NCBI GenBank assembly: GCA_018057825.1
Contig: JAGPCY010000029.1
Coordinates: forward strand, 58,105 to 122,104
Reading direction: 5' to 3'
DNA from: Kofleriaceae bacterium
GTDB taxonomy: Bacteria > Myxococcota_A > Polyangia > Haliangiales > Haliangiaceae
DNA length: 64,000 nt
Translations under genes and position numbers: made by a program
Notes under the pieces: model-generated
What the model was told of the DNA's origin: nothing
Seen by the model: only the letters and a program-made list of their open reading frames with translations
Database searches by the model: none
Shown: piece after piece, positions 36,995 to 45,328 of the stretch
Layout: each line of letters begins with the position of its first letter
How positions within the stretch are numbered: the stretch's first letter is position 1

Positions 36995-38635
36995 ATGGCC
37001 GGCCCAGCTGACAAAACATCTCCGGCGTTCGCGCCGCCGAGTCAACAGCGGACCACGCTTGACCCCTCACAAGGAGGGCCGCACGGTCTCGTCGGTCGGT
37101 ACCGATTGACTCGAGAACTTGGGAAAGGAGGCATGGCAGAGGCCTTCGAAGCACAGGCCGTCGGCGCCCATGGTTTCACGCGCGTCGTCGCTGTGAAACG
37201 ACCACTTCCGGGAAGTTCAAAGGAAATGCTCGAGGGGCTTCTGAGTGAGGCAAGACTTGTTGCAAGGATCACGCATCCCAACGTCATCCAGACGGTTGAC
37301 CTGGATATCGACGCGGACCAAAGACCCTTCATGGTCATGGAGTACGTCGACGGCTGCAACCTTTCGGAGCTGCTAGCAAAGGTGCCCCGCCCTTCGTTCT
37401 CAGTCTCGATATACGTGGTCGCGTCGATCCTTCGTGGCTTGGGCGCCGCCCACGACTTGAAGAGCGAGAATGGTCGCTCACTCGAGATCGTGCATCGTGA
37501 CGTTAGTCCACAAAACGTGTTCTTGTCACGTGATGGAATGGTCAAGGTCGGCGACTGGGGAATTGCGAAGGAGATGGGCGTTACTGCCCGCATTGAGGGC
37601 GGAACGGAGCCAGGCTATGTGAAAGGAAAGCTGGCCTACATGGCTCCGGAGCAATTGAGTGGGGCGAGGCTGGACCGTCGCGCAGACCTGTACGCAGTCG
37701 GACTGGTCCTGTGGGAGATGCTCACAGGCTGCACGAGCGAACAGCGTGCCGAACTCTGCCGCCGGGGGATCGAGAGGCCCTCGGCCGTGAAGCAAGACGT
37801 ACCAGCCGACCTGGAGCGGGTCGTGATGACACTCCTGGAAAGAGACCTCGATCACCGATACGAGGACGCGCGCGAGGCAATCGCCAACATCGAAGCGTGT
37901 ACGGACGCCCGCGTGGACGCTTGCGACGAGCTGGCTGACCTCGTCACTTCGTCGCCTCGTCGCTTTCGGTCCAATCGCGTCGCTCCGACGGATGCCTCAC
38001 GGGGCTGGGCAACCTCCAGCCGGCGGCGGTTTGCGGTGCGGCTCCTTGCCGTTGTCGCGGCTGCGGGTATGGTCGCAGTGGTCGTTGTCGTCACGACGCG
38101 TGTGACTCGTCGTTCGGAGCAGACCTTGCCCGATGCGGCGGTGGGCGCCTCAGTGGACGCGACCGATGCGTCCAAGGCGGGACCGGAGCCGGTCAACCGC
38201 TTCGTGGCCATCCCTGGCGCTGAGATCGACGCGCAGCTAGCGCTCGTGTCTAAGGAGGAGTACGAGAACTTCCGCCAAAGGCTGTCCGCTGATGGCGCGA
38301 AGGCAATGCTTCCCTTGGCTGAAGTGCGCGGGCTGCCCAATGCCCCTGTCACGTGGGTGGCGTTCTCCCAGGCGAAGCGATACTGTGCGTCGCTGCAGGC
38401 GCGGCTTCCTACGAGCGAAGAGTGGGCAGTTCTCATTGCGCCAGGGAGTGGCGGCGATGTTGGCCGGTTTTCTGAGTGGACAGGCACGGTCAAAGACGGC
38501 CTCGCGTTAGTGCGAGAGCCGCGCGATCGTCGTCCGCTCCCTGCTGATCCTCTTTACAAAGAGACGATAATGGCCCCTGATGTCCGTCCGGATGTTGTAG
38601 CCGGCGAGCAGATCGGATTCCGCTGTGTCCGCTAG
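36995..38635 (+). CDS. Membrane Ser/Thr protein kinase fused to a degenerate SUMF1 domain
   Basis: 546 residues from ATG 36995 (an in-frame start at 36929 is less likely). The kinase domain spans about 36-310: glycine loop GKGGMAEAF, VAVK (Lys69), HRD at 167-169 with DVSPQN, DWG at 187-189 in place of DFG, APE at 217-219. A single membrane helix lies at about 345-370. The periplasmic tail (about 400-546) has SUMF1 landmarks (VTWVAFSQAKRYC, RLPTSEEWAVL, IGFRCVR) but is shortened. The layout suggests a sensor kinase with an extracytoplasmic SUMF1-like receptor, as found in myxobacteria. It overlaps the next gene by 11 nt. Confidence 0.92.
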   Translation: MAGPADKTSPAFAPPSQQRTTLDPSQGGPHGLVGRYRLTRELGKGGMAEAFEAQAVGAHGFTRVVAVKRPLPGSSKEMLEGLLSEARLVARITHPNVIQTVDLDIDADQRPFMVMEYVDGCNLSELLAKVPRPSFSVSIYVVASILRGLGAAHDLKSENGRSLEIVHRDVSPQNVFLSRDGMVKVGDWGIAKEMGVTARIEGGTEPGYVKGKLAYMAPEQLSGARLDRRADLYAVGLVLWEMLTGCTSEQRAELCRRGIERPSAVKQDVPADLERVVMTLLERDLDHRYEDAREAIANIEACTDARVDACDELADLVTSSPRRFRSNRVAPTDASRGWATSSRRRFAVRLLAVVAAAGMVAVVVVVTTRVTRRSEQTLPDAAVGASVDATDASKAGPEPVNRFVAIPGAEIDAQLALVSKEEYENFRQRLSADGAKAMLPLAEVRGLPNAPVTWVAFSQAKRYCASLQARLPTSEEWAVLIAPGSGGDVGRFSEWTGTVKDGLALVREPRDRRPLPADPLYKETIMAPDVRPDVVAGEQIGFRCVR

Positions 38636-39422
38636 GGGGCAAGCCCTTGCCGTGGCTCTTGCCGTGATGACGGCCCATGGCTCGGCCACCGGCGACCGTC
38701 CTTCTGGGTATCGCTGCGCGCCTGGAAAGGCGAACCGCGACGCGGGTCGCTGCGCGTGCCCTAGAGGTTTCCACGCCGGCACCGGCCCGGACCGAGTGGC
38801 CTTGTGCAAGCGAAATCGACGAGCACCGCTGATTCCGCCGACCACTTCTCCGCCGGACCACGACAGCGACGGCGTGCCAGACGAGAACGACCGGTGCCCC
38901 GTCGAACCTGAGGTGCCGAACGACTTCGAGGACGGTGACGGCTGTCCTGACCTCGCTCCCAACACGACATCAACCGTTGGACCTGCATCGCCTGTGGTGG
39001 AGGATGCGCGCGTTGCTCCTTTGCCTGAAGCCGACGATGCAGGTCTGGAGGCTGCGTCGGCTACGTCTCCACCGGTGGTCAGCATGACATCCTCGAAGCG
39101 TGAAGTCGGCTCGGCCCGACGCCGCTTGGCCGTCGGTGTGGGCGTGGCGGCGACCATCTCGTTCGGCGGCGCCATTGCGTTGGAGTTGCTAGCGAGGAAC
39201 TCGTACGACGAGTACATCCGGACCGGCGGAAGTGAGCGGGCATACGACGCCGCAAATCGCGAGCGCCGTGCCGCCTTTGCGGTCGCTGCCGCTGGGGTCG
39301 CTCTTGGTGTCACATCGGTCTACCTGTGGCTGACGGCGCACCGTGGCACGGTCAGAAGCGTTGTCGCGCAGCCAGTCCTTGGGCGGACCGTCGCAGGCGC
39401 GTCAATGAGCCTGGAGTTCTGA
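38625..39422 (+). CDS. Secreted/membrane protein with thrombospondin type 3-like calcium repeat
   Basis: 265 residues from GTG 38625, overlapping the kinase gene end by 11 nt. A signal-like N-terminus (ALAVALAVMTAHGSA) is followed by a Cys-rich module (YRCAPGKANRDAGRCACPRG) and a thrombospondin type 3 / OmpA-linker-like motif (DHDSDGVPDENDRCP, DFEDGDGCPD) that binds calcium in known families. A Ser/Thr/Pro spacer leads to two hydrophobic helices (about 170-190 and 220-243). It is probably anchored in the inner or outer membrane. It may be the partner or substrate of the kinase upstream; that is context only. Confidence 0.8.
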   Translation: MSARGQALAVALAVMTAHGSATGDRPSGYRCAPGKANRDAGRCACPRGFHAGTGPDRVALCKRNRRAPLIPPTTSPPDHDSDGVPDENDRCPVEPEVPNDFEDGDGCPDLAPNTTSTVGPASPVVEDARVAPLPEADDAGLEAASATSPPVVSMTSSKREVGSARRRLAVGVGVAATISFGGAIALELLARNSYDEYIRTGGSERAYDAANRERRAAFAVAAAGVALGVTSVYLWLTAHRGTVRSVVAQPVLGRTVAGASMSLEF

Positions 39423-39423
39423 C

Positions 39424-40344
39424 ATGCGCGGCGCCGTCATCTTGCCGTTGCTTGCGGTCTTCGCCGGGTGCGAATTCACTCGGGTGGCCTTCGTCGATGC
39501 CGGCGAGACGGACGCAGCGACCGACGGCGTCGAGGTGGATGCAGCGACCGATGCGCCCAAGCCTGATGCGACGGAGCGTGACGCGGCCACGTTCGATGGA
39601 AGTACGGTCGATGGCGCCACTGTGGATGCAGCGACCGATGCGCCCGAGCCTGATGCGACGGAGCGCGACGCGGCCACGTTCGACGGAAGTACGGTCGACG
39701 GCACCACTGTGGATGCGCCGCCACTCGATGCAGCGTCTCTGCCCGACGCGACGGCCGACACCGCCGGGACAAGCGACGCATCGTGGGATCCCATCCCACC
39801 TGACGTGCCAACGACGCTTCGCTTTCCGCACAACAACATGGTCTTGCCCCCATCGGGATGGACGTCCGCGGGCGGTTGGATGCAAGCCATCCACGATGCG
39901 CGTCTGCCTGGCTCAAGCACGGTGGACATCGACTCGGTTGAGTTGTTCGCGGTCACAGGCTCGGGCGAGGTGCTGCTGGCTGGGGCAACAGGAATGAGGA
40001 CGGGAATCGATTGGGCGAATACTTGGGTGCGCGTTCCTTGGTACGATCCGCCGTCCCAGGTCGTTGCGCCATGGAACCCGTTCGCAGACGTGGTAGCCTT
40101 CGCTCCCAGCGATGATGCGTCACGTGTCTGGGGTTGGGGCACGGCAAGGGCGATGGCACTACCTCCGGGGACGACCCACTGCGTACTCCGAGCGCTGGTG
40201 CGTATTTCTGGCCCCGCGCTCGTACAGGCTGGTATCGACTACTGGGACAGCGAGAGTGGGTTGCAGCGTGTGCAGGCTGGTGTCGGCGCTTGGTATCACG
40301 ACGCGTCGGGCTGGCAGTCGATCGTGATCGATCTCTCGATCTGA
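39424..40344 (+). CDS. Lipoprotein with Asp/Ala/Thr repeats
   Basis: 306 residues. The signal ends in lipobox FAGC (Cys16). Residues about 25-125 are an acidic low-complexity stalk with a 29-residue repeat (DAATDAP.PDATERDAATFDG). The C-terminal 180 residues form a compact domain with many Trp (GWTSAGGWMQAIHDAR, WVRVPWYDPP, YWDSESGLQ) that I do not recognise; it may be carbohydrate-binding. It starts two bases after the stop of the preceding gene (TGAC-ATG), so it is one operon with the kinase. Such Asp-rich stalks are typical of myxobacterial surface lipoproteins. Confidence 0.82.
   Translation: MRGAVILPLLAVFAGCEFTRVAFVDAGETDAATDGVEVDAATDAPKPDATERDAATFDGSTVDGATVDAATDAPEPDATERDAATFDGSTVDGTTVDAPPLDAASLPDATADTAGTSDASWDPIPPDVPTTLRFPHNNMVLPPSGWTSAGGWMQAIHDARLPGSSTVDIDSVELFAVTGSGEVLLAGATGMRTGIDWANTWVRVPWYDPPSQVVAPWNPFADVVAFAPSDDASRVWGWGTARAMALPPGTTHCVLRALVRISGPALVQAGIDYWDSESGLQRVQAGVGAWYHDASGWQSIVIDLSI
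39538..39711 (+). repeat. 87-bp tandem repeat in the Asp-rich stalk
   Basis: Two near-identical 87-bp units (GATGCAGCGACCGATGCGCC begins at 39538 and again at 39625) encode two copies of a 29-residue acidic repeat. A few silent differences separate them. Confidence 0.9.
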
Positions 40345-40503
40345 CGTAGCGGGTGCCTCAGGAAGTGCGCGATCGGATTCTGCAATCTCATCTGTCGCCT
40401 GAACCCGCTTCGGCAGGACGCCCGGCCGGACCCGTCGTCTCGGTAACCGCTGTGTGAACCCACCTGGCGCGGGGAAACTTGGCGGCGTAGCGCCCGCGTT
40501 GGG

Positions 40504-40665
40504 TCAGAGGGCCGTCGCCGCGCGGGCCGCGGCCGCCAGCTCGCAGGCGTGGAGCTGGCCGTAGCGCACGGTCAGGGCGTAGCAGGTGCGACCCTCGGCC
40601 CGCGCCATGGCCAGCGCGGTCGTCGAGTCGAGGCCACCGGACAGGAGCACGACAGCAGACGGCAC
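40504..40665 (-). pseudogene. queC: queC 5' fragment (53 codons) at the right junction
   Basis: GTG 40665 starts the same protein as intact QueC, including SGGLDST, and reads on for 53 codons to TGA at 40504-40506. About 75 percent of the protein, including the zinc site, is missing. The last codons before the stop still encode RAATAL but differ from intact queC at four third positions, after which similarity ends. The fragment marks the right junction of the insertion. Confidence 0.85.
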
Positions 40666-41338
40666 GGCGGTCTTGTAGCACCGCCGCGACTCGGTAGGCT
40701 CCGGCCGTGACCACTGCGCGCGATCGGATCTGGGCGGCGGCGCCCTGGCTGGCGCTGGCCGCGCTCTTCGCGTGGTCGGCCTACCATCGCTGGGCGGTCC
40801 TGACCGCGACCCCGCACCCGGTGGGCATCGACGGCTACTTCTATCCGATCCAGGTCCGCGCGCTCCTCGAGCGCGGCGAGCTGGCGTACCCGGCGTCGCC
40901 GGTGACGTTCTGGTTGATGGCGATCGTGGGATGGATGAGCGAGCCGATCATCGCCGCCAAGCTGGTGGCCGCGGTCGGCGGTGCGCTGGTCGCGCTGCCG
41001 GCCTTCCTCGTCGGGCGGCGGCTGGGGGGCGCGCTCGGTGGCCTGGCGGCGGCGGTGGTCGCGGTGACCAGCGGTGGCTCGTTCTACCTGTCCCTCGAGT
41101 TCGTGAAGAACGGCCTGGGTCTGACGGTGGCGCTGACCGCGGTGTGGCTGGCGCTGCGCGCGCTCGAGGCGCCGCGGCCGGGGCGGCTGTTGGCGGTCGG
41201 GCTGGCGGCGGTGGTCGCGGTCTTGACCCACAAGATGGCCGCGGTGCTCACGGTCGCGCTGGTCGCCCCGGCGGTGGTGGTCGAGCTCCGCGCGCGCCTG
41301 GGCGGGGCCCGCGCCGCGCGCTGGCTGGCGCTGGCGAT
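40523..41338. repeat. 816-bp direct repeat, right copy
   Basis: Right-hand counterpart of 35994-36809 (offset 4529). Here the transferase gene continues intact beyond 41338, while queC is cut off on the left side. Confidence 0.95.
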
Positions 41339-42239
41339 GGCGGTGGCGGCGGTGGCGGCGGTGATCCTGGGCGCGCTGGCGCCGGCGCGCTTCGTCGCCA
41401 GCCGCGATCTGGCGGCCGTCGCTGACTCCGTCGACGGCCTCGCCCGCTGGGGGCTGCCGGCGCTGCACGTGCCGCACCGCGGGCGCCCCGACTTCGTGCT
41501 GGCGCTCGGCGAGCAAGCGCTGATCGCCGCGGGCCTGGTTCTGGCGCTGGTGGCGCTGACGGTCGCTGGCCGCTGGACGACGCGCCTGGCGGCCCCCGGG
41601 CGCGCCGCGGATCGCGCGGTCGGTCTGGCAGCGGCGGCGGTCGTGCTGGTGACCGCGATCCCGTGGCTGGCGGTCGCCGATCCCGACGGCCTGGGCTTCC
41701 GCCTGCGGGTCGCGGTCTTCGCGCCGGCGGCGGTGGTCGCGGCGGCGGTGATCGGTCGGGGCCTGGGCGCGCTGGCGGGGCGCTGGCAACTCGCGGTCAT
41801 CGCGCCGGCCCTCGTGGCGCGCGTGCTCGCGGTCGAGCCGCAGCCGCGCGAGGGCATCGTCGTCGCCCACCCGGCGATGGTCGCTGCGATCGCCGCGCTG
41901 CCGGGCCGGCTGCCGCCCGACGCGGTGGTCATCACCTCGGAGCGTCACCTCGGCTTCATGGTGGTCTGGTACGCGCGCCTGCCGGTCCGCCTGCGCCCCG
42001 AGCCCGTGCCGCCGGCGCGTCGCTGGCGCCTCCTCGCGGGCAACCGCATCGGCCTTGGCTCGCCGCTCGATCGTGCGCTGCGCGCCGCCCACGACCAGCC
42101 CGGGCTGGTGTCGCCGATCGGGACGCACCCGCGGGATCCGTCGGGGTTGGTGCTGGTGCCGGAGGCGACCTGGGACTGGGTGCTGACGCAGGTCCCGCCG
42201 GCGACGGCGCGGCACTGGCGAGCGTGGAGCACGCGGTAG
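40707..42239 (+). CDS. Multi-TM GT-C-like glycosyltransferase or membrane protein (intact copy)
   Basis: 510 residues from GTG 40707, 41 bp from the divergent queC' start. About ten hydrophobic helices are spread over residues 10-375. An acidic motif in the first loop ([14 protein letters not shown], about 40-53) resembles the Asp-containing first loop of GT-C glycosyltransferases. A soluble C-terminal part (about 385-510) follows, with [11 protein letters not shown] and TWDWVLTQV. Function is inferred only from architecture: transfer of a lipid-linked sugar or an unknown membrane role. The stop TAG abuts the hexanucleotide array. Confidence 0.8.
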   Translation: MTTARDRIWAAAPWLALAALFAWSAYHRWAVLTATPHPVGIDGYFYPIQVRALLERGELAYPASPVTFWLMAIVGWMSEPIIAAKLVAAVGGALVALPAFLVGRRLGGALGGLAAAVVAVTSGGSFYLSLEFVKNGLGLTVALTAVWLALRALEAPRPGRLLAVGLAAVVAVLTHKMAAVLTVALVAPAVVVELRARLGGARAARWLALAMAVAAVAAVILGALAPARFVASRDLAAVADSVDGLARWGLPALHVPHRGRPDFVLALGEQALIAAGLVLALVALTVAGRWTTRLAAPGRAADRAVGLAAAAVVLVTAIPWLAVADPDGLGFRLRVAVFAPAAVVAAAVIGRGLGALAGRWQLAVIAPALVARVLAVEPQPREGIVVAHPAMVAAIAALPGRLPPDAVVITSERHLGFMVVWYARLPVRLRPEPVPPARRWRLLAGNRIGLGSPLDRALRAAHDQPGLVSPIGTHPRDPSGLVLVPEATWDWVLTQVPPATARHWRAWSTR

Positions 42240-42260
42240 ATGGAGGCGGAGGACGGGGCG

Positions 42261-42420
42261 GAGACCGAGACCGAGACCGAGACCGAGGCCGAGACCGAGA
42301 CCGAGACCGAGACCGAGGCCGAGACCGAGGCCGAGACCGAGGCCGAGGCCGATCCCGAACCCGATCCCGAACCCGAGTCCGAGGCCGAGGCCGATCCCGA
42401 ACCCGATCCCGAACCCGAGG
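42261..42420. repeat. Hexanucleotide array 2 (GAGACC/GAGGCC and GATCCCGAACCC units)
   Basis: Starts about 20 bp after the transferase stop. Units are GAGACC and GAGGCC, then GATCCC-GAACCC pairs; on the opposite strand these are the GGTCTC, GGCCTC and GGGTTC units of arrays 1 and 3. One frame would encode Glu-Thr/Glu-Ala/Asp-Pro repeats, but I do not regard it as a gene. Confidence 0.95.
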
Positions 42421-42520
42421 TCGACATGGGTGCGACGACCCGGGACGTCGCGGGGCAGCGGCGATGCCTCGGCGCCTCAACCGAGCCAGCATCGGTGGCC
42501 TTGCAATCGGCTGGGGTTCC

Positions 42521-45289
42521 ATGAAGATCCCCGCCATGCAGCTCGCCCGAGTCCTGTCCGCGGTGGTCCTGGCCGCCGCCGCGTCGACCGCCTGCAACCC
42601 CGAGGTCCCCAAGACCAGCTTCGTCTATGGGGAGAAGCGCGGCGTGATCACGTCCAACGGCCTGCGGTTCGTGATCATGCCCGACAAGACCACGTCGCTG
42701 GTCCAGGTCGATGTCCGCTACGAGGTCGGGTCGCGCGAGGATCCGCCGGGCAAGGCCGGCCTGGCCCACCTGGTCGAACACATGATGTTCCAGCAGAAGC
42801 CGGATGGGCCCGACACCCAGCCGCTCATGCACTCGATCGGGCAGCTCACCAACTTCTTCAACGCCTACACCAACTGGGACACCACCCACTACATGCTGCA
42901 GGGGCGCGCCGAGCGCCTCGACGACCTGCTGAAGATCGAGTCGATGCGGATGTACTTCCGCTGCCAGACGATCTCCGAGGACGAGTTCCTGCGCGAGCGC
43001 GAGGTGGTGCGCAACGAGATCCGGCAGCGCGGCGGTACCCCCGAGGGCCGCATCCCGGATCTCGTCCTCGCCGAGGTCTATCCCAAGGACCACCCCTACG
43101 CCCGGATGATCGGCGGCGACGACGCCAACCTGACCAACATCCAGTTGAAGGACGTCTGCGACTTCATGGACAAGTACTACACGCCGGATCGGGCGACGGT
43201 GATCGTCGCCGGTGGCGTGGACGTCGACCAGACCGCGCAGTCGATCCAGAAGTGGTTCGGCAGCCAGGAGGCGCGCAAGGGCGGGCCGCGGGCCGAGGTC
43301 GCGCCGGTGACCGCGGTCAAGGCGGGCAAGGCGCAGTACGACCTCGACATCGAGCGGCCGGTGCTGGCGGTGGCCTGGCCGCTGCCGGCCGCGAACACCG
43401 ACGAGGGGCGCGCCGTGCAGTGGGGCATCAACCGGGTCTTCGGCGAGACCGCCTTCCAGGCCGCTGAGTACGACTTCGCCTACAGCGTCGACGGATCGGT
43501 GCTCGGCGGCCAAGAGGCCCCGGCCTTCGTGGTGCTGGTCGAGCTGAAGGGCATGGGCAAGGTGGACGAGGCGCTGGCCTTCGTGAAGCGGGCGGCGGCC
43601 AAGGCCCACCGCAACTTCGACGACGCCAACTGGGAACAGACCGAGGACTTCAAGGCCCGCACCACCGCCGGCTTCCTCGAGCAGCTCGAGAGCCTGACCG
43701 CCCGCACCAACGCCATGGGCGAAGCGGTGCAGTTCGACACCCAGACCGAGTTCGCGTCCCAGGACCTGTACCTGATCAACGAGCTCGAGCGGATCAAGAA
43801 GTTCGACGGCGGCCTGATCGAGCGCTCGGTCAAGAAGAACCTCGACTGGGACAAGGCGAAGGTCATCGTCTTCAAGAACAACAAGGAGGGCATCCACGGC
43901 GACAAGCGCGCCAAGGTCACCTTCCAGACCAAGAGCCACGGCAACAAGCGCGAGATCCCCGAGGTCGACCCGCGCGAGGCCAAGGTCCCGCTCAAGGTCG
44001 CGGCCGACATGCCGGTGTTCGACCAGGTCGTGCGCTACCAGCTCGGCAACGGCATGAAGGTCGTGCTCTTGCCGATCGAGTCGCCGATGCCGCTGGTGTC
44101 CGCGATCCTGATGTTCAACGTCGGTGACGCCCACGCCACGGTGCCCGCCATGGCGGACCTGGCGGCGTCGTTCTTGCGGGCGCCGCCCGACATGGACGCG
44201 ATGACGCGGACCGGCATCGGCGTCCGCGGCTTCAGCGGCAACGACCAGACCTTCTTCGTCACCGGCGGCCTCGACATCTACCTGGGCGTGATGCTGAAGA
44301 GCATGGAGCGCATGATCAAGGCCGGCGTGTACAACCAGGAGGGCATCGAGAACTGGCGCAAGTCGTACAAGGAGCAGTTCACGCGCAAGGACTTCCAGGC
44401 GCAGAACGAGTACCAGCGCCAGCTCCTGACCGCGCTCTACGGCGCCGATCACCCGTACACCAAGAACGCCGTCCTCACCCCCGACGCCCTCGACGGCCTG
44501 GGCAAGGACCGGCTGACCAGCTTCCGCGACAAGCACTACTCGGCCGGGAACGCGACGCTCATCGTGGTCGGCAAGTTCGACCCGGCGCGGGCCAAGTCGA
44601 TCATCGGCGACAACTTCGCGGGCTGGGGCAAGGGCCACGTCGATCCGGTCATCCCCGGCACCCCGCGGACCCGCACCGGGCCGGAGTTCATCGGCGTGAT
44701 CGGCCAGGACAATCCCCAGGCCACGGTGACGATCGGCTACCCGGCCCCGGCCGGCATCGACGGCAACGAGGCGGCGCGGCGAGTCCTGACCGAGATGCTC
44801 AACATCCGCATGGGCGACATCCGGTTCAAGCTCGGCGCGACCTACGGCACCTACGCCGGTCGCTCGACCCAGCTCGGGCCGAGCGCCTACCAGATGGGCG
44901 GCTCGGTCGACGGGCCGCGCCTGGGTGAGGCCCTGGCGGCGATGCGCAACGGCGTCGAGATGCTGCGCAAGGGCGACACCTTCGACATCGACTTCGTGCG
45001 GGCGCGGCGGTCGCTGATCGAGGATCTGCTCGGCCAGTCGACGGTGACCGGCGAGCTGGCTCAGCGGCTCGGGACGATCGCCCGGTTCGGCCTCAAGCCC
45101 GACTACTACAAGCAGCTCGTGAAGCAGATCGCCGCGGTGTCGCCGGCCCAGGTCCGCGACCTCCTGGCCCGCGAGCTCGACCCCAACGGTGAGGTCGTCG
45201 TGGTGCTCGGCGATCGCGGCACCCTCGAGAAGGGCTTCTCCGGCGCCAGCATCAACCAGGTCAAGCTGATCGAGCCGGACTACAAGTAG
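42521..45289 (+). CDS. M16-family zinc peptidase lipoprotein (insulinase type)
   Basis: 922 residues from ATG 42521; ATG 42536 is a possible second start. The signal ends near ASTAC, a weak lipobox. The first M16 domain has the inverted zinc motif H83-L-V-E86-H87, with the distal Glu in EREVVRNE about 75 residues on. The second half (about 500-922) is a homologous but catalytically empty M16 domain, giving the usual two-domain clamp within one chain. Expected role: degradation or processing of peptides in the periplasm. It is a single gene with its own upstream region containing array 2. Confidence 0.93.
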   Translation: MKIPAMQLARVLSAVVLAAAASTACNPEVPKTSFVYGEKRGVITSNGLRFVIMPDKTTSLVQVDVRYEVGSREDPPGKAGLAHLVEHMMFQQKPDGPDTQPLMHSIGQLTNFFNAYTNWDTTHYMLQGRAERLDDLLKIESMRMYFRCQTISEDEFLREREVVRNEIRQRGGTPEGRIPDLVLAEVYPKDHPYARMIGGDDANLTNIQLKDVCDFMDKYYTPDRATVIVAGGVDVDQTAQSIQKWFGSQEARKGGPRAEVAPVTAVKAGKAQYDLDIERPVLAVAWPLPAANTDEGRAVQWGINRVFGETAFQAAEYDFAYSVDGSVLGGQEAPAFVVLVELKGMGKVDEALAFVKRAAAKAHRNFDDANWEQTEDFKARTTAGFLEQLESLTARTNAMGEAVQFDTQTEFASQDLYLINELERIKKFDGGLIERSVKKNLDWDKAKVIVFKNNKEGIHGDKRAKVTFQTKSHGNKREIPEVDPREAKVPLKVAADMPVFDQVVRYQLGNGMKVVLLPIESPMPLVSAILMFNVGDAHATVPAMADLAASFLRAPPDMDAMTRTGIGVRGFSGNDQTFFVTGGLDIYLGVMLKSMERMIKAGVYNQEGIENWRKSYKEQFTRKDFQAQNEYQRQLLTALYGADHPYTKNAVLTPDALDGLGKDRLTSFRDKHYSAGNATLIVVGKFDPARAKSIIGDNFAGWGKGHVDPVIPGTPRTRTGPEFIGVIGQDNPQATVTIGYPAPAGIDGNEAARRVLTEMLNIRMGDIRFKLGATYGTYAGRSTQLGPSAYQMGGSVDGPRLGEALAAMRNGVEMLRKGDTFDIDFVRARRSLIEDLLGQSTVTGELAQRLGTIARFGLKPDYYKQLVKQIAAVSPAQVRDLLARELDPNGEVVVVLGDRGTLEKGFSGASINQVKLIEPDYK

Positions 45290-45328
45290 TCCGACGACGC
45301 CGGCGGCCGGGTCGGGGTGCGGGTTGGC

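Larger units (their letters stand above)
36810..40503. other. Inserted 3.7-kb cargo segment between the direct repeats
   Basis: The DNA is visibly less GC-rich and uses A/T-ending codons (AAA, GAA, GGA, ACA) more than either flank. It carries three genes in one direction: kinase-SUMF1, thrombospondin-repeat membrane protein and Asp-repeat lipoprotein. A short hairpin (CCCTCAC/GTGAGGG, 36919-36935) precedes the kinase. No transposase, integrase or terminal inverted repeats are seen. The ends coincide with the breaks in queC' and the truncated transferase, as expected for integration by homologous recombination in the repeat. Confidence 0.75.

Noticed and set aside
36810..40503. Composite transposon or IS-mediated insertion
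   Set aside because: No transposase, terminal inverted repeats or short target duplications; the 816-bp flanking repeats are native gene sequence, which fits homologous recombination.
42240..42524. 94-aa Glu-Thr/Glu-Ala/Asp-Pro ORF starting right after the transferase stop
   Set aside because: It is the translation of hexanucleotide array 2. Related arrays at two other sites are non-coding, and no ribosome site or C-terminal domain supports a protein.
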